A DNA stretch of 64,000 nucleotides, from assembly GCF_035083965.1 (NCBI RefSeq), contig NC_089738.1, positions 2,338,259 through 2,402,258 of the forward strand. Direction: 5' to 3'. Below, in pieces: positions 23,159 to 39,500 of this stretch. The DNA comes from Branchiostoma lanceolatum (lineage: Eukaryota; Chordata; Leptocardii; Amphioxiformes; Branchiostomatidae). The translations under genes were made by a program, and so were the position numbers. The notes under the pieces are model-generated. The model was not told the DNA's origin. It did not search any database and was given only the letters and a program-made list of their open reading frames with translations. How positions within the stretch are numbered: the first letter of the stretch is position 1; each line of letters opens with the position of its first letter.

Positions 23159-24285
23159 CTAGAGTTCCACGACCTCATACCTTCGCCAAATGATTTTAAC
23201 CTTTATGACTGACGTATCAGGAGTGTTTCTCATCAGTTATAAATCATACCAGTTGATCTTCTTCACCCAAAAAACAAAAGTATGAGCTTAACAAAGAAAA
23301 TTATGCTAACAAAGTAACATTTATCATGAATTATGCAAATGAGGTCCTTATTAGCATAATTTGATTCAACGATGTTCACATTCACATAACTTCCAAATAA
23401 CACAAGTATGAAATTGCCATCATTTACCTGTATGGAATTATAGTAGTTTCTCATTAATCATGCAAATTAGGCCTACATTTGCATATTTTTTAACCATCAA
23501 AAGTCCTCAGTAACAAATGTCACATATTTCAATAGTCATATCATGGAACACAGCGTTTTTTTTTAAATTGTATCATTGATTATGCAAATTAGAATCTGAA
23601 TTGCATAATTATCGTCCAATCATTCTAAGCATCACACAAGCTATCTACATACCAAAAATCATGACCATCCATCAAGGCCATCTTGAGTTATAGTACTTTC
23701 TCATTAATTATGCAAATTAGGTCTTCATTTGCATAGTTCATATCAATTAATATTTCTCTCTTCCTCAGTTACATATGTCACATGTTTCAGAGTCCTATCG
23801 TGGAATTTGGCGGATGTAAAAACTTTCCTCATTAATTATGCAAATCAGATACTGATTTGCATAAAACGTAACTTATCATGTACATCATCACTCAAGCTAT
23901 CTACTTACCAAAAATCATAACCATCCATCAAGCCCTTCTTGAGTTATTCCCTTTCAAAGTCTGAACCAAAACCTGCTCCTGCAGCTCCGCTAGGGGTCCA
24001 AAACCTACACCACTTACTCTCTGTCCAAAGAGCTATCTACCACTCAAAAATCAGTTCCATAGCTTGTCCAGAACACGAGATATCGAAACAGGAAGTTCCA
24101 CTGCAGTACCGTAACAAGCCGCTAGGGGACCCAAAATCTAATCATTTCTTAGTCTCATCAAGACCTACCCACCTACCAAATATCAAGACAATCCATCAAA
24201 TCCTTCTCGAGTTATGCTGGTGGTTACAAACATACATACATACATACAAACGCTACCCTCTGCATAACCTTCTCGGCGAAGGTAA
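23159..24285 (-). mobile_element. Non-autonomous Helitron with known empty site, 1127 bp
   Basis: Copy A reads GCAAAA|TAACTG uninterrupted. Here the element sits exactly between that A and T with no target duplication, the hallmark of Helitron insertion. On the minus strand it begins TTACCTTCGCCGAGAAGG and ends GTCGTGGAACTCTAG, a CTRR-type 3' end. The 5' motif TACCTTCGCC recurs inverted about 20 bases from the 3' end. No coding capacity. It shares ends with the helicase-bearing copy at 16376-19527, the likely autonomous relative. Confidence 0.8.
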
Positions 24286-24445
24286 TAACTGATTAAAAAA
24301 AATAAATCAACTCAGCTACCATTTTTAATCATTACTTATTTTTATACATTCAGTGTATAATACAAACTAAAAACACATTTGAGGCATTTCTTTCACATAG
24401 AAAAGGCTTTATTTGCGCTACAATACTCTTCAATTGTCTCAAGTA

Positions 24446-24848
24446 CACGACAAGAAAAGTAGTCGATGAGCAATGGGAAGTGAATTTATAAGACCCGCTA
24501 ATCAGATGTCCGCAGATTACAATTGCTCGGCGCCCTGCCGTCTGATTGGTTCCCTCGCTAGAATCCGACCTTGCGATTGGTCAGTTGTCGTGTCTCCACG
24601 ATCTGATGTTTGCAGCAAGGTCACCCTTTTTTTTTTGGGGGGGGGGTCCTGCATGGAAGATGCACTTTAGAATGACAATTCGCTACATGTGCTTGTAGAT
24701 GTACAGCGGCAACAAAACGCAAACACACATCTATCCTTTTGCTCAATAAAGTTTGCGACTAGTAGCATACGATATCGCCAAGAAACTATAACGTCTTTCG
24801 TAGTCTACACACGCCCATACTAACATTCATGCTTTTGGTAGTGTGTCA
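24446..24848. pseudogene. Left-edge histone unit fragment: H3 promoter, H1 deleted
   Basis: Diverged copy of the H3 leader/promoter and H3-H1 spacer (compare 28560-29036). At about 24848 it jumps from GGTAGTGTGTC to ACACACTCCCAATTG, which in full units lies about 1.2 kb further on. The whole H1 gene is therefore missing, and the H3 coding region is also absent on the left. CACA-rich sequence at the junction suggests a microhomology-mediated deletion. Confidence 0.75.
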
Positions 24849-25163
24849 CACACACTCCCAATTGCACCAAGATCTCTCCACACGCCACGCCAATCATCTT
24901 ATTCACGCACACAGAGTATACCAACCAAGACAATAAAACATACTGCGATTCATACGCATTTCTCAGTATCCAACCGTGCACACATCTTTACAGAAATCAA
25001 CAAGACAGTCTATCACTACAAAGAAAACGGGACCATAATTGTTCATTGTGTGTTTGCATGACCGGCTTGGGTCTTTTGTTTTATGTATATATTATGCTCG
25101 TTGTTCGAGTCAGGTGTGTACATGTGTTGTGAGAAGATACAGCTCTTTTGGTGAGATTTGGGT

Positions 25164-25179
25164 GGCCCTGAAAAGGGCC
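25164..25179 (-). terminator. Histone 3' stem-loop, H4 unit 1
   Basis: Minus strand GGCCCTTTTCAGGGCC: six-base-pair stem, four-base loop, binding site of SLBP. A purine-rich downstream element CAAAAGAGC follows for U7 snRNP pairing. It directs replication-dependent, non-polyadenylated 3' ends. Confidence 0.95.
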
Positions 25180-25216
25180 GGGGTTTGCTTGCTTTCGATG
25201 AGGAGAGTCAGATCCT

Positions 25217-26429
<1,213 letters not shown>

Positions 26430-26445
26430 GGCCTTGAAAAAGGCC
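26430..26445 (-). terminator. Histone 3' stem-loop, H2B unit 1
   Basis: Minus strand GGCCTTTTTCAAGGCC. The fifth stem pair is T-A instead of the C-G of the other loops, so pairing is kept by a compensated change. An AAAAGAGC downstream element follows. Confidence 0.93.
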
Positions 26446-26478
26446 GGGGTTGGTTACGAGCAGAGTCGGTCGGTCGCT

Positions 26479-26841
26479 TTACTTGGAGCTGGTGTACTTG
26501 GTGACGGCCTTGGTGCCCTCGCTGACGGCATGCTTGGCCAGCTCGCCCGGCAGCAAGAGTCGCACGGCGGTCTGTATTTCGCGGCTGCTGATGGTGGAGC
26601 GCTTGTTGTAGTTAGCCAGACGAGAAGCCTCGCCAGCGATACGTTCAAAGATGTCGTTGACGAAGGAGTTCATGATTCCCATGGCCTTGCTAGAGACGCC
26701 GGTGTCGGGGTGCACCTGCTTCAGCACCTTGTAGATGTAGACACCGAACGTTTCCCTTCTCTTTCTCCTCCTTCCGCGCTTCTTGTCTCCGGCGGGCCTG
26801 GCCTTGCCAGCTTTCTTGGCGGCTTTTCCACTTGGCGGCAT
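26479..26841 (-). CDS. H2B: Histone H2B, unit 1
   Basis: 120 residues. A Lys/Arg-rich tail (1-30) is followed by the H2B fold with [31 protein letters not shown] and the C-terminal [16 protein letters not shown], which includes the conserved ubiquitin-acceptor lysine region. It dimerises with H2A in the nucleosome. Divergent from H2A with 277 bases between start codons. The shared region holds an H2B octamer (ATTTGCAT on the minus strand, 26918-26925), a TATA box (26901-26907) and CCAAT. Intronless. Confidence 0.97.
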   Translation of the reverse strand: MPPSGKAAKKAGKARPAGDKKRGRRRKRRETFGVYIYKVLKQVHPDTGVSSKAMGIMNSFVNDIFERIAGEASRLANYNKRSTISSREIQTAVRLLLPGELAKHAVSEGTKAVTKYTSSK

Positions 26842-27493
<652 letters not shown>

Positions 27494-27525
27494 ATTCCAG
27501 ACGGAGACCGAACCACCAAAACCCC

Positions 27526-27541
27526 GGCCCTTTTCAGGGCC
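27526..27541 (+). terminator. Histone 3' stem-loop, H2A unit 1
   Basis: GGCCCTTTTCAGGGCC, 33 bases after the H2A stop, with a purine-rich CTCGAAGGAA downstream element. Confidence 0.95.
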
Positions 27542-28075
27542 ACCCACATCCTCTCGAAGGAACTGTATCATCTACACACTAATTCAACTGCATAAAGCCA
27601 AATATACGTATGAATACATGACCAAAACACACAGTACATCTTTGGAGACTAACAAGACAATTTAGCACTGAAAGTACCCTTGCACATCTCATTTCAAGAT
27701 AGCATACAGACAACGTTGCACGGTAATGCGTGAGCAAGACCGACCACACAAGAAATAACCGCAATGTCGCAATATCAAGTATGTGATTTGATGCTAGCTG
27801 ACAATATCTGTATGCTATATGTGTTTGTGTGGCCGGAGAGGGTGGTGGAACGGACACTTTTGCACGGAGTACGGACACTTCTGAAGAAGATCATGTTTTT
27901 ATTGATATAGCTTCTACGCGTAATTCGCCTGATTGGTTTGTCTGTATAGGTATGTAGGGGGGGGGAGGAGTAGTCGACTTGTGATGTGTAACTGTATTTC
28001 TGAGGTAAGTGTGGCAGAATCATGCGTCTGTTTAAAGAAACGTGAACGATGTAGATCTTTCTGGGATATGTGAGT
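27542..28075. other. H2A-H3 convergent spacer, unit 1
   Basis: Between two convergent histone genes. AT-rich with a G run (27957-27966) and no gene recognised. Confidence 0.5.
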
Positions 28076-28700
<625 letters not shown>

Positions 28701-29194
28701 GTTGTCGTGTCTCCACGATCCGATGTTTGCAGCAAACTCGCCACTTTTTTTGGGGGGGGGGGTCTTGCATGAAAGATGTGCACTTTAGAATGACAATTCG
28801 CTCCATGTGTCTTATAGATTTACAGCGGCAACAACACACATCTATCCTGTTCCTCAATAAAGTTTGCGACTGGTGGCATACGATATCGCCAAGAAACTCG
28901 GACGTCTTTCGTTGTCTTAGCCAGTGCGTGCGTGCGTGCGTGCGTACGTTCCTACACACGCTCATACAGTGATGATACACACACACACACGCACACACAC
29001 ACAAACATACTAACATTCGTGCTTTTGGTAGTGTGTCTGCGAGTGGGAAGACTTGCCTTTTAATTCATTTTTCATTCATTCATTCATTTCTTTCTTTCTT
29101 TCTTTCTTTCTTTGAGGGGATGGTGTGTAGATATTCGTGTGGACATGGGATAACTTTGACGTGGATGACATAGTTCTTTTGTTAGGATGTGGGT
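28701..29194. other. H3-H1 spacer with microsatellites, unit 1
   Basis: Contains a G run (28752-28762), (TGCG)n near 28926, CA repeats near 28978, (TTCA)n and (TTTC)n near 29070-29113. No gene recognised. Confidence 0.6.
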
Positions 29195-29210
29195 GGCCCT
29201 GAAAAGGGCC
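29195..29210 (-). terminator. Histone 3' stem-loop, H1 unit 1
   Basis: Minus strand GGCCCTTTTCAGGGCC with an AAAAGAAC downstream element, 25 bases beyond the H1 stop. Confidence 0.94.
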
Positions 29211-29234
29211 GGGGTTTATAGAAAGTTCGACTCT

Positions 29235-29798
29235 TCACTTCTTCTTGGGCTTGGACGCCTTCTTGGAAGGCGCTGCCTTCTTAACGGCCGGCTTCTTTTT
29301 TGATGTCTTCTTGGTGGGTTTCTTGGCAGCTGGTTTCTTGGCCGGAGATTTCTTGGCCTTCTTGGCGGCTGGCTTCTTGGTCTTCTTTGGGGTGGCAGCC
29401 TTCTTGGCCTTTGGCTTTTTCTGCTTGGTGGCCTTGGGTTTCGTGGCCTTCTTAGCCGCGGGTTTCTTGACTGGCTTCTTGGCGGCCTTCTCGGCGGCTT
29501 TCTTGGCTGCGACGTTGATTTTAAAGGATCCCGACGCCCCCGTGCCTTTAACCTGAAGGATGGTACCCTTGTCCACCAAGGCTTTCAGGGCGCGCTTGAC
29601 GAAGTGCGCTTTCTTGTCCACGTCGAACTTGTAGTTGGCGGCGATGTACTTCTTGATGGCCGGCACGGAAGAACCGGTACGGTCCTTGAGTGCTTCCAGA
29701 GCCGCCGTAATCATGGCGGTGGTGGGCGGGTGAGCCGCCGGGGCCTTGGTCGCCTTTGGCTTGCTAGCCTTCTTGGGGGACGATGCTGCAGCGGACAT
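29235..29798 (-). CDS. H1: Linker histone H1, unit 1
   Basis: 187 residues from the [15 protein letters not shown] methionine, the usual H1-type start. An in-frame upstream ATG at 29843 would add 15 residues, and I cannot exclude it. A short basic N-tail is followed by the winged-helix globular domain (about 22-95: [20 protein letters not shown], then [12 protein letters not shown] and GASGSFKI), then a C-terminal tail of KKPAAKK-type repeats typical of H1. It binds linker DNA and compacts chromatin. Upstream on the minus strand AAACACA (29934-29940) is the H1-specific box. Intronless. Confidence 0.93.
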   Translation of the reverse strand: MSAAASSPKKASKPKATKAPAAHPPTTAMITAALEALKDRTGSSVPAIKKYIAANYKFDVDKKAHFVKRALKALVDKGTILQVKGTGASGSFKINVAAKKAAEKAAKKPVKKPAAKKATKPKATKQKKPKAKKAATPKKTKKPAAKKAKKSPAKKPAAKKPTKKTSKKKPAVKKAAPSKKASKPKKK

Positions 29799-29843
29799 GA
29801 CGGTTTTCTTTGTCTGCGATGGACGTGCAAATGAACCCGACAT

Positions 29844-30569
29844 CTTGTCAAGCTGGCGTCATGTAGCCGTGGTGCGAACGTGGTCGGAGACGTCGCGGCT
29901 TGTCTGCGTCTTATTGTCCGTCGCGGCGAAATTTGTGTTTCTTTCCTAACTTTATGGTTGAATTTCTCCATTCCCGGGTATCGAAAATGTTACTGGCTCG
30001 GTTTCCGTACAAGAGGACACGTCCACCTCACTAATTTGATGGAAGAGGCTGGTCACTAGCCCTCAGATACTGAGATATTTGCCATACTTATCAGTAAGCA
30101 CGCCCTGAGAGTGCCGACGGCTGATCGAGTTTGCATGCAGAGAAACGAGTGACCGCATGGATCGATGAGCACCAAGGCTTACGACGCAGATATAACATAT
30201 TTGAGCTAAGCAACTTCACTACGCGTGAACGAGCAGAGATCGACAAGATATAGACCATAAGCAACACACACTCCCAATTGCACCAAGATCTCTCCACACG
30301 CCACGCCAATCATCTTCTTCACGCACACAGAGTATACCAACCAAGACAATAAAACATACTGCGATTCATACGCATTTCTTAGTATCCAACCGTGCACACA
30401 TCTTTACAGAAATCAACAAGACTACAAAGAAAACGGGACCATGTTTGTTCATTGTGTGTTTGCATGACCGGCTTGGGTCTTTTGTTTTATGTATATATTA
30501 TGCTCGTTGTTCGAGTCAGGTGTGTACATGTGTTGTGAGAAGATACAGCTCTTTTGGGGAGATTTGGGT
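29844..30569. other. H1-H4 spacer, unit 1 to unit 2
   Basis: H1 promoter side: AAACACA box at 29934-29940, then about 600 bases without a gene. Matches 35250-35975. Confidence 0.6.
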
Positions 30570-30585
30570 GGCCCTGAAAAGGGCC
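30570..30585 (-). terminator. Histone 3' stem-loop, H4 unit 2
   Basis: GGCCCTTTTCAGGGCC on the minus strand, followed by CAAAAGAGC. Confidence 0.95.
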
Positions 30586-30622
30586 GGGGTTTGCTTGCTT
30601 TCGATGAGGAGAGTCAGATCCT

Positions 30623-31835
<1,213 letters not shown>

Positions 31836-31851
31836 GGCCTTGAAAAAGGCC
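31836..31851 (-). terminator. Histone 3' stem-loop, H2B unit 2
   Basis: GGCCTTTTTCAAGGCC on the minus strand, the variant stem also seen in unit 1. Confidence 0.93.
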
Positions 31852-31884
31852 GGGGTTGGTTACGAGCAGAGTCGGTCGGTCGCT

Positions 31885-32247
31885 TTACTTGGAGCTGGTG
31901 TACTTGGTGACGGCCTTGGTGCCCTCGCTGACGGCATGCTTGGCCAGCTCGCCCGGCAGCAAGAGTCGCACGGCGGTCTGTATTTCGCGGCTGCTGATGG
32001 TGGAGCGCTTGTTGTAGTTAGCCAGACGAGAAGCCTCGCCAGCGATACGTTCAAAGATGTCGTTGACGAAGGAGTTCATGATTCCCATGGCCTTGCTAGA
32101 GACGCCGGTGTCGGGGTGCACCTGCTTCAGCACCTTGTAGATGTAGACACCGAACGTTTCCCTTCTCTTTCTCCTCCTTCCGCGCTTCTTGTCTCCGGCG
32201 GGCCTGGCCTTGCCAGCTTTCTTGGCGGCTTTTCCACTTGGCGGCAT
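31885..32247 (-). CDS. H2B: Histone H2B, unit 2
   Basis: The same 120-residue protein as the unit 1 copy, with the same divergent promoter toward H2A (octamer at 32324-32331). Confidence 0.97.
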   Translation of the reverse strand: MPPSGKAAKKAGKARPAGDKKRGRRRKRRETFGVYIYKVLKQVHPDTGVSSKAMGIMNSFVNDIFERIAGEASRLANYNKRSTISSREIQTAVRLLLPGELAKHAVSEGTKAVTKYTSSK

Positions 32248-32899
<652 letters not shown>

Positions 32900-32931
32900 A
32901 TTCCAGACGGAGACCGAACCACCAAAACCCC

Positions 32932-32947
32932 GGCCCTTTTCAGGGCC
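32932..32947 (+). terminator. Histone 3' stem-loop, H2A unit 2
   Basis: GGCCCTTTTCAGGGCC after the H2A stop. Confidence 0.95.
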
Positions 32948-33481
32948 ACCCACATCCTCTCGAAGGAACTGTATCATCTACACACTAATTCAACTGCATA
33001 AAGCCAAATATACGTATGAATACATGACCAAAACACACAGTACATCTTTGGAGACTAACAAGACAATTTAGCACTGAAAGTACCCTTGCACATCTCATTT
33101 CAAGATAGCATACAGACAACGTTGCACGGTAATGCGTGAGCAAGACCGACCACACAAGAAATAACCGCAATGTCGCAATATCAAGTATGTGATTTGATGC
33201 TAGCTGACAATATCTGTATGCTATATGTGTTTGTGTGGCCGGAGAGGGTGGTGGAACGGACACTTTTGCACGGAGTACGGACACTTCTGAAGAAGATCAT
33301 GTTTTTATTGATATAGCTTCTACGCGTAATTCGCCTGATTGGTTTGTCTGTATAGGTATGTAGGGGGGGGGAGGAGTAGTCGACTTGTGATGTGTAACTG
33401 TATTTCTGAGGTAAGTGTGGCAGAATCATGCGTCTGTTTAAAGAAACGTGAACGATGTAGATCTTTCTGGGATATGTGAGT

Positions 33482-34106
<625 letters not shown>

Positions 34107-34600
34107 GTTGTCGTGTCTCCACGATCCGATGTTTGCAGCAAACTCGCCACTTTTTTTGGGGGGGGGGGTCTTGCATGAAAGATGTGCACTTTAGAATGAC
34201 AATTCGCTCCATGTGTCTTATAGATTTACAGCGGCAACAACACACATCTATCCTGTTCCTCAATAAAGTTTGCGACTGGTGGCATACGATATCGCCAAGA
34301 AACTCGGACGTCTTTCGTTGTCTTAGCCAGTGCGTGCGTGCGTGCGTGCGTACGTTCCTACACACGCTCATACAGTGATGATACACACACACACACGCAC
34401 ACACACACAAACATACTAACATTCGTGCTTTTGGTAGTGTGTCTGCGAGTGGGAAGACTTGCCTTTTAATTCATTTTTCATTCATTCATTCATTTCTTTC
34501 TTTCTTTCTTTCTTTCTTTGAGGGGATGGTGTGTAGATATTCGTGTGGACATGGGATAACTTTGACGTGGATGACATAGTTCTTTTGTTAGGATGTGGGT
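34107..34600. other. H3-H1 spacer, unit 2
   Basis: Same simple repeats as 28701-29194. No gene. Confidence 0.6.
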
Positions 34601-34616
34601 GGCCCTGAAAAGGGCC
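34601..34616 (-). terminator. Histone 3' stem-loop, H1 unit 2
   Basis: GGCCCTTTTCAGGGCC on the minus strand beyond the H1 stop. Confidence 0.94.
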
Positions 34617-34640
34617 GGGGTTTATAGAAAGTTCGACTCT

Positions 34641-35204
34641 TCACTTCTTCTTGGGCTTGGACGCCTTCTTGGAAGGCGCTGCCTTCTTAACGGCCGGCTT
34701 CTTTTTTGATGTCTTCTTGGTGGGTTTCTTGGCAGCTGGTTTCTTGGCCGGAGATTTCTTGGCCTTCTTGGCGGCTGGCTTCTTGGTCTTCTTTGGGGTG
34801 GCAGCCTTCTTGGCCTTTGGCTTTTTCTGCTTGGTGGCCTTGGGTTTCGTGGCCTTCTTAGCCGCGGGTTTCTTGACTGGCTTCTTGGCGGCCTTCTCGG
34901 CGGCTTTCTTGGCTGCGACGTTGATTTTAAAGGATCCCGACGCCCCCGTGCCTTTAACCTGAAGGATGGTACCCTTGTCCACCAAGGCTTTCAGGGCGCG
35001 CTTGACGAAGTGCGCTTTCTTGTCCACGTCGAACTTGTAGTTGGCGGCGATGTACTTCTTGATGGCCGGCACGGAAGAACCGGTACGGTCCTTGAGTGCT
35101 TCCAGAGCCGCCGTAATCATGGCGGTGGTGGGCGGGTGAGCCGCCGGGGCCTTGGTCGCCTTTGGCTTGCTAGCCTTCTTGGGGGACGATGCTGCAGCGG
35201 ACAT
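34641..35204 (-). CDS. H1: Linker histone H1, unit 2
   Basis: Same protein as the unit 1 H1: 187 residues from MSAAASS, or 202 if the upstream ATG at 35249 is used. The AAACACA box is at about 35340-35346. Confidence 0.93.
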   Translation of the reverse strand: MSAAASSPKKASKPKATKAPAAHPPTTAMITAALEALKDRTGSSVPAIKKYIAANYKFDVDKKAHFVKRALKALVDKGTILQVKGTGASGSFKINVAAKKAAEKAAKKPVKKPAAKKATKPKATKQKKPKAKKAATPKKTKKPAAKKAKKSPAKKPAAKKPTKKTSKKKPAVKKAAPSKKASKPKKK

Positions 35205-35975
35205 GACGGTTTTCTTTGTCTGCGATGGACGTGCAAATGAACCCGACATCTTGTCAAGCTGGCGTCATGTAGCCGTGGTGCGAACGTGGTCGGAGACGTC
35301 GCGGCTTGTCTGCGTCTTATTGTCCGTCGCGGCGAAATTTGTGTTTCTTTCCTAACTTTATGGTTGAATTTCTCCATTCCCGGGTATCGAAAATGTTACT
35401 GGCTCGGTTTCCGTACAAGAGGACACGTCCACCTCACTAATTTGATGGAAGAGGCTGGTCACTAGCCCTCAGATACTGAGATATTTGCCATACTTATCAG
35501 TAAGCACGCCCTGAGAGTGCCGACGGCTGATCGAGTTTGCATGCAGAGAAACGAGTGACCGCATGGATCGATGAGCACCAAGGCTTACGACGCAGATATA
35601 ACATATTTGAGCTAAGCAACTTCACTACGCGTGAACGAGCAGAGATCGACAAGATATAGACCATAAGCAACACACACTCCCAATTGCACCAAGATCTCTC
35701 CACACGCCACGCCAATCATCTTCTTCACGCACACAGAGTATACCAACCAAGACAATAAAACATACTGCGATTCATACGCATTTCTTAGTATCCAACCGTG
35801 CACACATCTTTACAGAAATCAACAAGACTACAAAGAAAACGGGACCATGTTTGTTCATTGTGTGTTTGCATGACCGGCTTGGGTCTTTTGTTTTATGTAT
35901 ATATTATGCTCGTTGTTCGAGTCAGGTGTGTACATGTGTTGTGAGAAGATACAGCTCTTTTGGGGAGATTTGGGT

Positions 35976-35991
35976 GGCCCTGAAAAGGGCC
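35976..35991 (-). terminator. Histone 3' stem-loop of truncated H4
   Basis: GGCCCTTTTCAGGGCC, intact although its gene has lost the 5' part. Confidence 0.93.
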
Positions 35992-36028
35992 GGGGTTTGC
36001 TTGCTTTCGATGAGGAGAGTCAGATCCT

Positions 36029-36307
<279 letters not shown>

Positions 36308-36619
36308 TTATTTCGGTCCCTTCTTCCGTCCGGGCGCACTACTTTCAGCCGACGCACAGGCGCGGTAAAAATAGGGATGGATTCGCCCGTATCAGGTAAG
36401 TAAATCGGTCTTCCGGGTCGACTTTTTGCCGAAATGCACCGGGATGCATACAAAGAAGGCCGAAATTTGCCGCAATAATGTACAGTATGTTTTGATGAGT
36501 TACCATGGCAAGGTGCTATATTGTGGATGCTGTCTGAAACGTCTGACTGTCTCAAAATTTTATCCAGTTGCTTTGAGTAATTATTTTTGTATTGTCTAAC
36601 TATATTGTAGAATTGAAAA

Positions 36620-36796
<177 letters not shown>

Positions 36797-37394
36797 CTTG
36801 GGTACAAGAAATCACCAGAGAAAACTGGGTTATGGCGAACGGGGTGATTTCCATCTGCCATATTTTTTTCGTTACAGATTTTACAATTTATATTTTTAGA
36901 GGCGCTACTGTATTTCGGTGGATTTCATCCTTGTTTATGTGTATTCCAGTGTATCCTGTTGTAGTATGTTGTATTCCGGTACAGTCAGACCCTATGTGAA
37001 GTTTTCAAAACATTCACTTGACATGTGGTGCCGGGATGAAGCGCTTGTAGGATGATAGTGGGTCGTTTGTAGCTGCACTATGTAAGATTTGGTCAATACA
37101 GAAAGTCTATTCCCAATTTTACTATTTGTTCAGTTGTAAAACTCAATAGCCACCATAGTAGATTATAGAGGCCTGCACATACCTAAAAAGTGTTGTCATA
37201 TTGATCATAAATTATAATCTTTCATTTATCAAATTATTTCTCAATATCAATCCATATATTACATGGCAAAAGGTAATGTTGTTGCTGAAATCATGGTACT
37301 AGATCAAAGAAAGGGGTGCATTGCATTGAATGAGCCATACAAAGCTGAAATTTGAATAATCCTCTTATTCTTTATGTTAAGTAAACCCATATCT

Positions 37395-37832
37395 TTACCC
37401 CAGATTATTTGCAAAAAAAAATTGTATTCTAATTCTTTTTCTGCGATTTCTCTCTGTCGCTCCAATGTTTTTCTGAAAAAAATCCGAGAAGCAACAAATT
37501 AATTTGGTGTGGCCTAGTGATACTGTACTATGAATGTAGGCACTAATGTGTCTGCGTTCCTCAACCTGTATGACACACATAACGTTGTCTGTCCTCACTA
37601 AGAAGTGAGTGATTGATCTGGCTTTAAAGTCATCTTTACAACTGACTAACAAGTTTCTTTGTACACAACCAGGTTTCTCTTCCTTCTCAGCTTCCTTCTT
37701 TTGCGTTCTCGTATTCATTCCCCCTTGATACTGTCTGCCTGTTTTATATGTTCTAACGGTAGAGCCAAATGTTCTCCATGTCTCACCTATGTATACCTTT
37801 TTGAAACTCTTGTCAATGTATTCTGTATACAT
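37395..37832 (-). pseudogene. Possible Penelope-type GIY-YIG endonuclease remnant
   Basis: A 145-codon frame contains KKVYIGETWRTFGSTVR, like the YIGETGR core of GIY-YIG endonucleases at the end of Penelope-like retroelements. A VYRIHC-like GIY part appears just upstream in another frame. The remainder resembles nothing I know, so this is tentative. Confidence 0.35.
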
Positions 37833-37963
37833 GGTATGCTTTCAACTGAGTCTTCATAACAAGTTTGTTTGAAATGTACCACTTGTGGTTACAGGCTTGA
37901 CTACTGTGACTATGTTCTGCTTCTAGAAACTTCTCCAGTGAATTTGTCTATCCTTTTATGTAA

Positions 37964-38199
37964 GGGCCCTGTCACACTTGTGCATACATTCAAGTGCGTG
38001 TGAGTTGCGCATTAACATTTTTTTTTTTGGTTTAAGTAAGGTTTGCGGGGAAAAGTTGTTTTCTACTTTCAATCACCGTTGTGCAGCCTAGTGATCGAAC
38101 CTAAAAAATCATTTATTCAGCTGCAAACTTAACCTAAACGAAAAACATGTCGACACGCAACTCATGCGGACTTATATATTAGCACAAGTGTGACTGGCT
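37964..38199. mobile_element. TAA-flanked MITE, 236 bp
   Basis: Ends GGGCCCTGTCACACTTGTGC and, reversed, AGCCAGTCACACTTGTGC, with TAA at 37961-37963 and 38200-38202. Second inner inverted motif: GAGTTGCG. PIF/Harbinger-like target site. A diverged relative lies at 60282-60525. Confidence 0.75.
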
Positions 38200-38205
38200 T
38201 AAGTT

Positions 38206-39097
38206 GGGGATACTACGCACTGGTACAGAAACATTTTGTCTTCCTCAATAAGAATGCTGTCCATTGCTTCGGCCAGGTGTTCACTGAACCTCAACTAGGT
38301 TTTTACTCTTTGGTTGTGTACAGAGAACTTTGCTTTTAAGCAATGATTTACCCACCTGATGAAACCACACCGCATCAGCACTACAGATCTACATTGTAGC
38401 AGTGCACACCCCCCATTCCTTGCACTGGGAGTGTCAGGATTTGTCTACAATAGTGCACTTTTCAGTAGTGTGACAAGTTTGTTTTTATTATTGTGCAACA
38501 ATGCATGTCTAGACCATGTTTTAAGTATTGAAATGTTTGGACTCTGTGTATTGTATCACAATATCTGTTGCAGGTAAGAAAGATGTTGAGTCCATAACAT
38601 ATTTTTCATGTATCTAAAGCAATGGAAAATGATGCCTGGTTTTATACCTAAAGTACATTTTGAAATAGATAAATTTGTATGATGTAAATACGCTATTTTA
38701 AGTGTAAGGAAAATGTGAGTACAATGTCTGATGTAGAGACATGTAGTTGAGTTTTAAACTGCTGTATTTGTATTGATAACTGTCAGAAGACAGTTTAGGT
38801 TTATCAGATTTATCATCGGTGACGGGTTTGATATATATGTATATTTGGAGAAGGAGCTAGCACAAAAGATATTTTTACAATTGTGCAATGTTATACAAAG
38901 CAAACTTTTTGATGTATTTCATACTAAGGCTTTGATTATTGGGGCCTTTCTATTTATTTGTGTATCTTTCTCCATGTAGAAAGTTTAAGATAATCAGATG
39001 GTGAGAACAATACTTTGTTATGCAAAAGTCCCAGAATAGTTTATCTCATTTCTTGTCTTTGATTTCCTGCTATATACATGTCTCTTGCATTTCAAGC
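38206..39097. other. No recognisable gene
   Basis: AT-rich, short frames only; nothing I can name. Confidence 0.4.
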
Positions 39098-39500
39098 GTC
39101 AGTGAAGAAAAATGAATGACATAATTGATTTGGTAATTTGAAATCCAGAGTTGCTTTGTTTTAATCAGTGTATAAGATAGTGCTGTGTACCTAAACCCAT
39201 GTTCAGACTCAGGTCCAGATTTAGATCCAGAGGTTCAGGTTCAGGTCCGGACTTATAAGTCCGGACCTGAACCCATGGCATATTTGCATTTTAAGAGTCA
39301 ATGAAGAAAAATGAATTACATACATGTAATTGATTTGGTAATTTGAAATCCAGAGTTACTTTTGTTTTAATCAGTGTATAAAATAGTGACGTGTACTTAA
39401 GCCCAGGTTCAAATTTTTTTCAAGTCCGGACTTGTTTCCAGACGCTTAGTTTTTTTTGGACTTGAACCTTAACTTTAGGTCCAGTCCGGATCAGGTCCGG
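39098..39500. repeat. Tandem duplication (~195 bp x2) with a perfect palindrome
   Basis: TGAAGAAAAATGAAT...AATTGATTTGGTAATTTGAA is repeated at about 39101 and 39299. Between the copies, 39238-39273 is a perfect 36-bp palindrome centred on ACTTATAAGT and built of GGTCCGGACC-like words. Variants of CAGGTCCGGACT recur to 39500. Confidence 0.75.

Larger units (their letters stand above)
19885..24505. repeat. Segmental duplication, copy B
   Basis: Partner of 11345-16245 and contiguous with the histone array on its right. It lacks the 1344-bp TAA element (empty site at 21963-21965) and carries a Helitron at 23159-24285 for which copy A is the empty site (between 16023 and 16024). Confidence 0.85.

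Noticed and set aside
29245-29556. Plus-strand frame opposite H1 (Phe/Leu/Ala-rich)
   Set aside because: Shadow of the Lys/Ala-rich H1 tail on the other strand.
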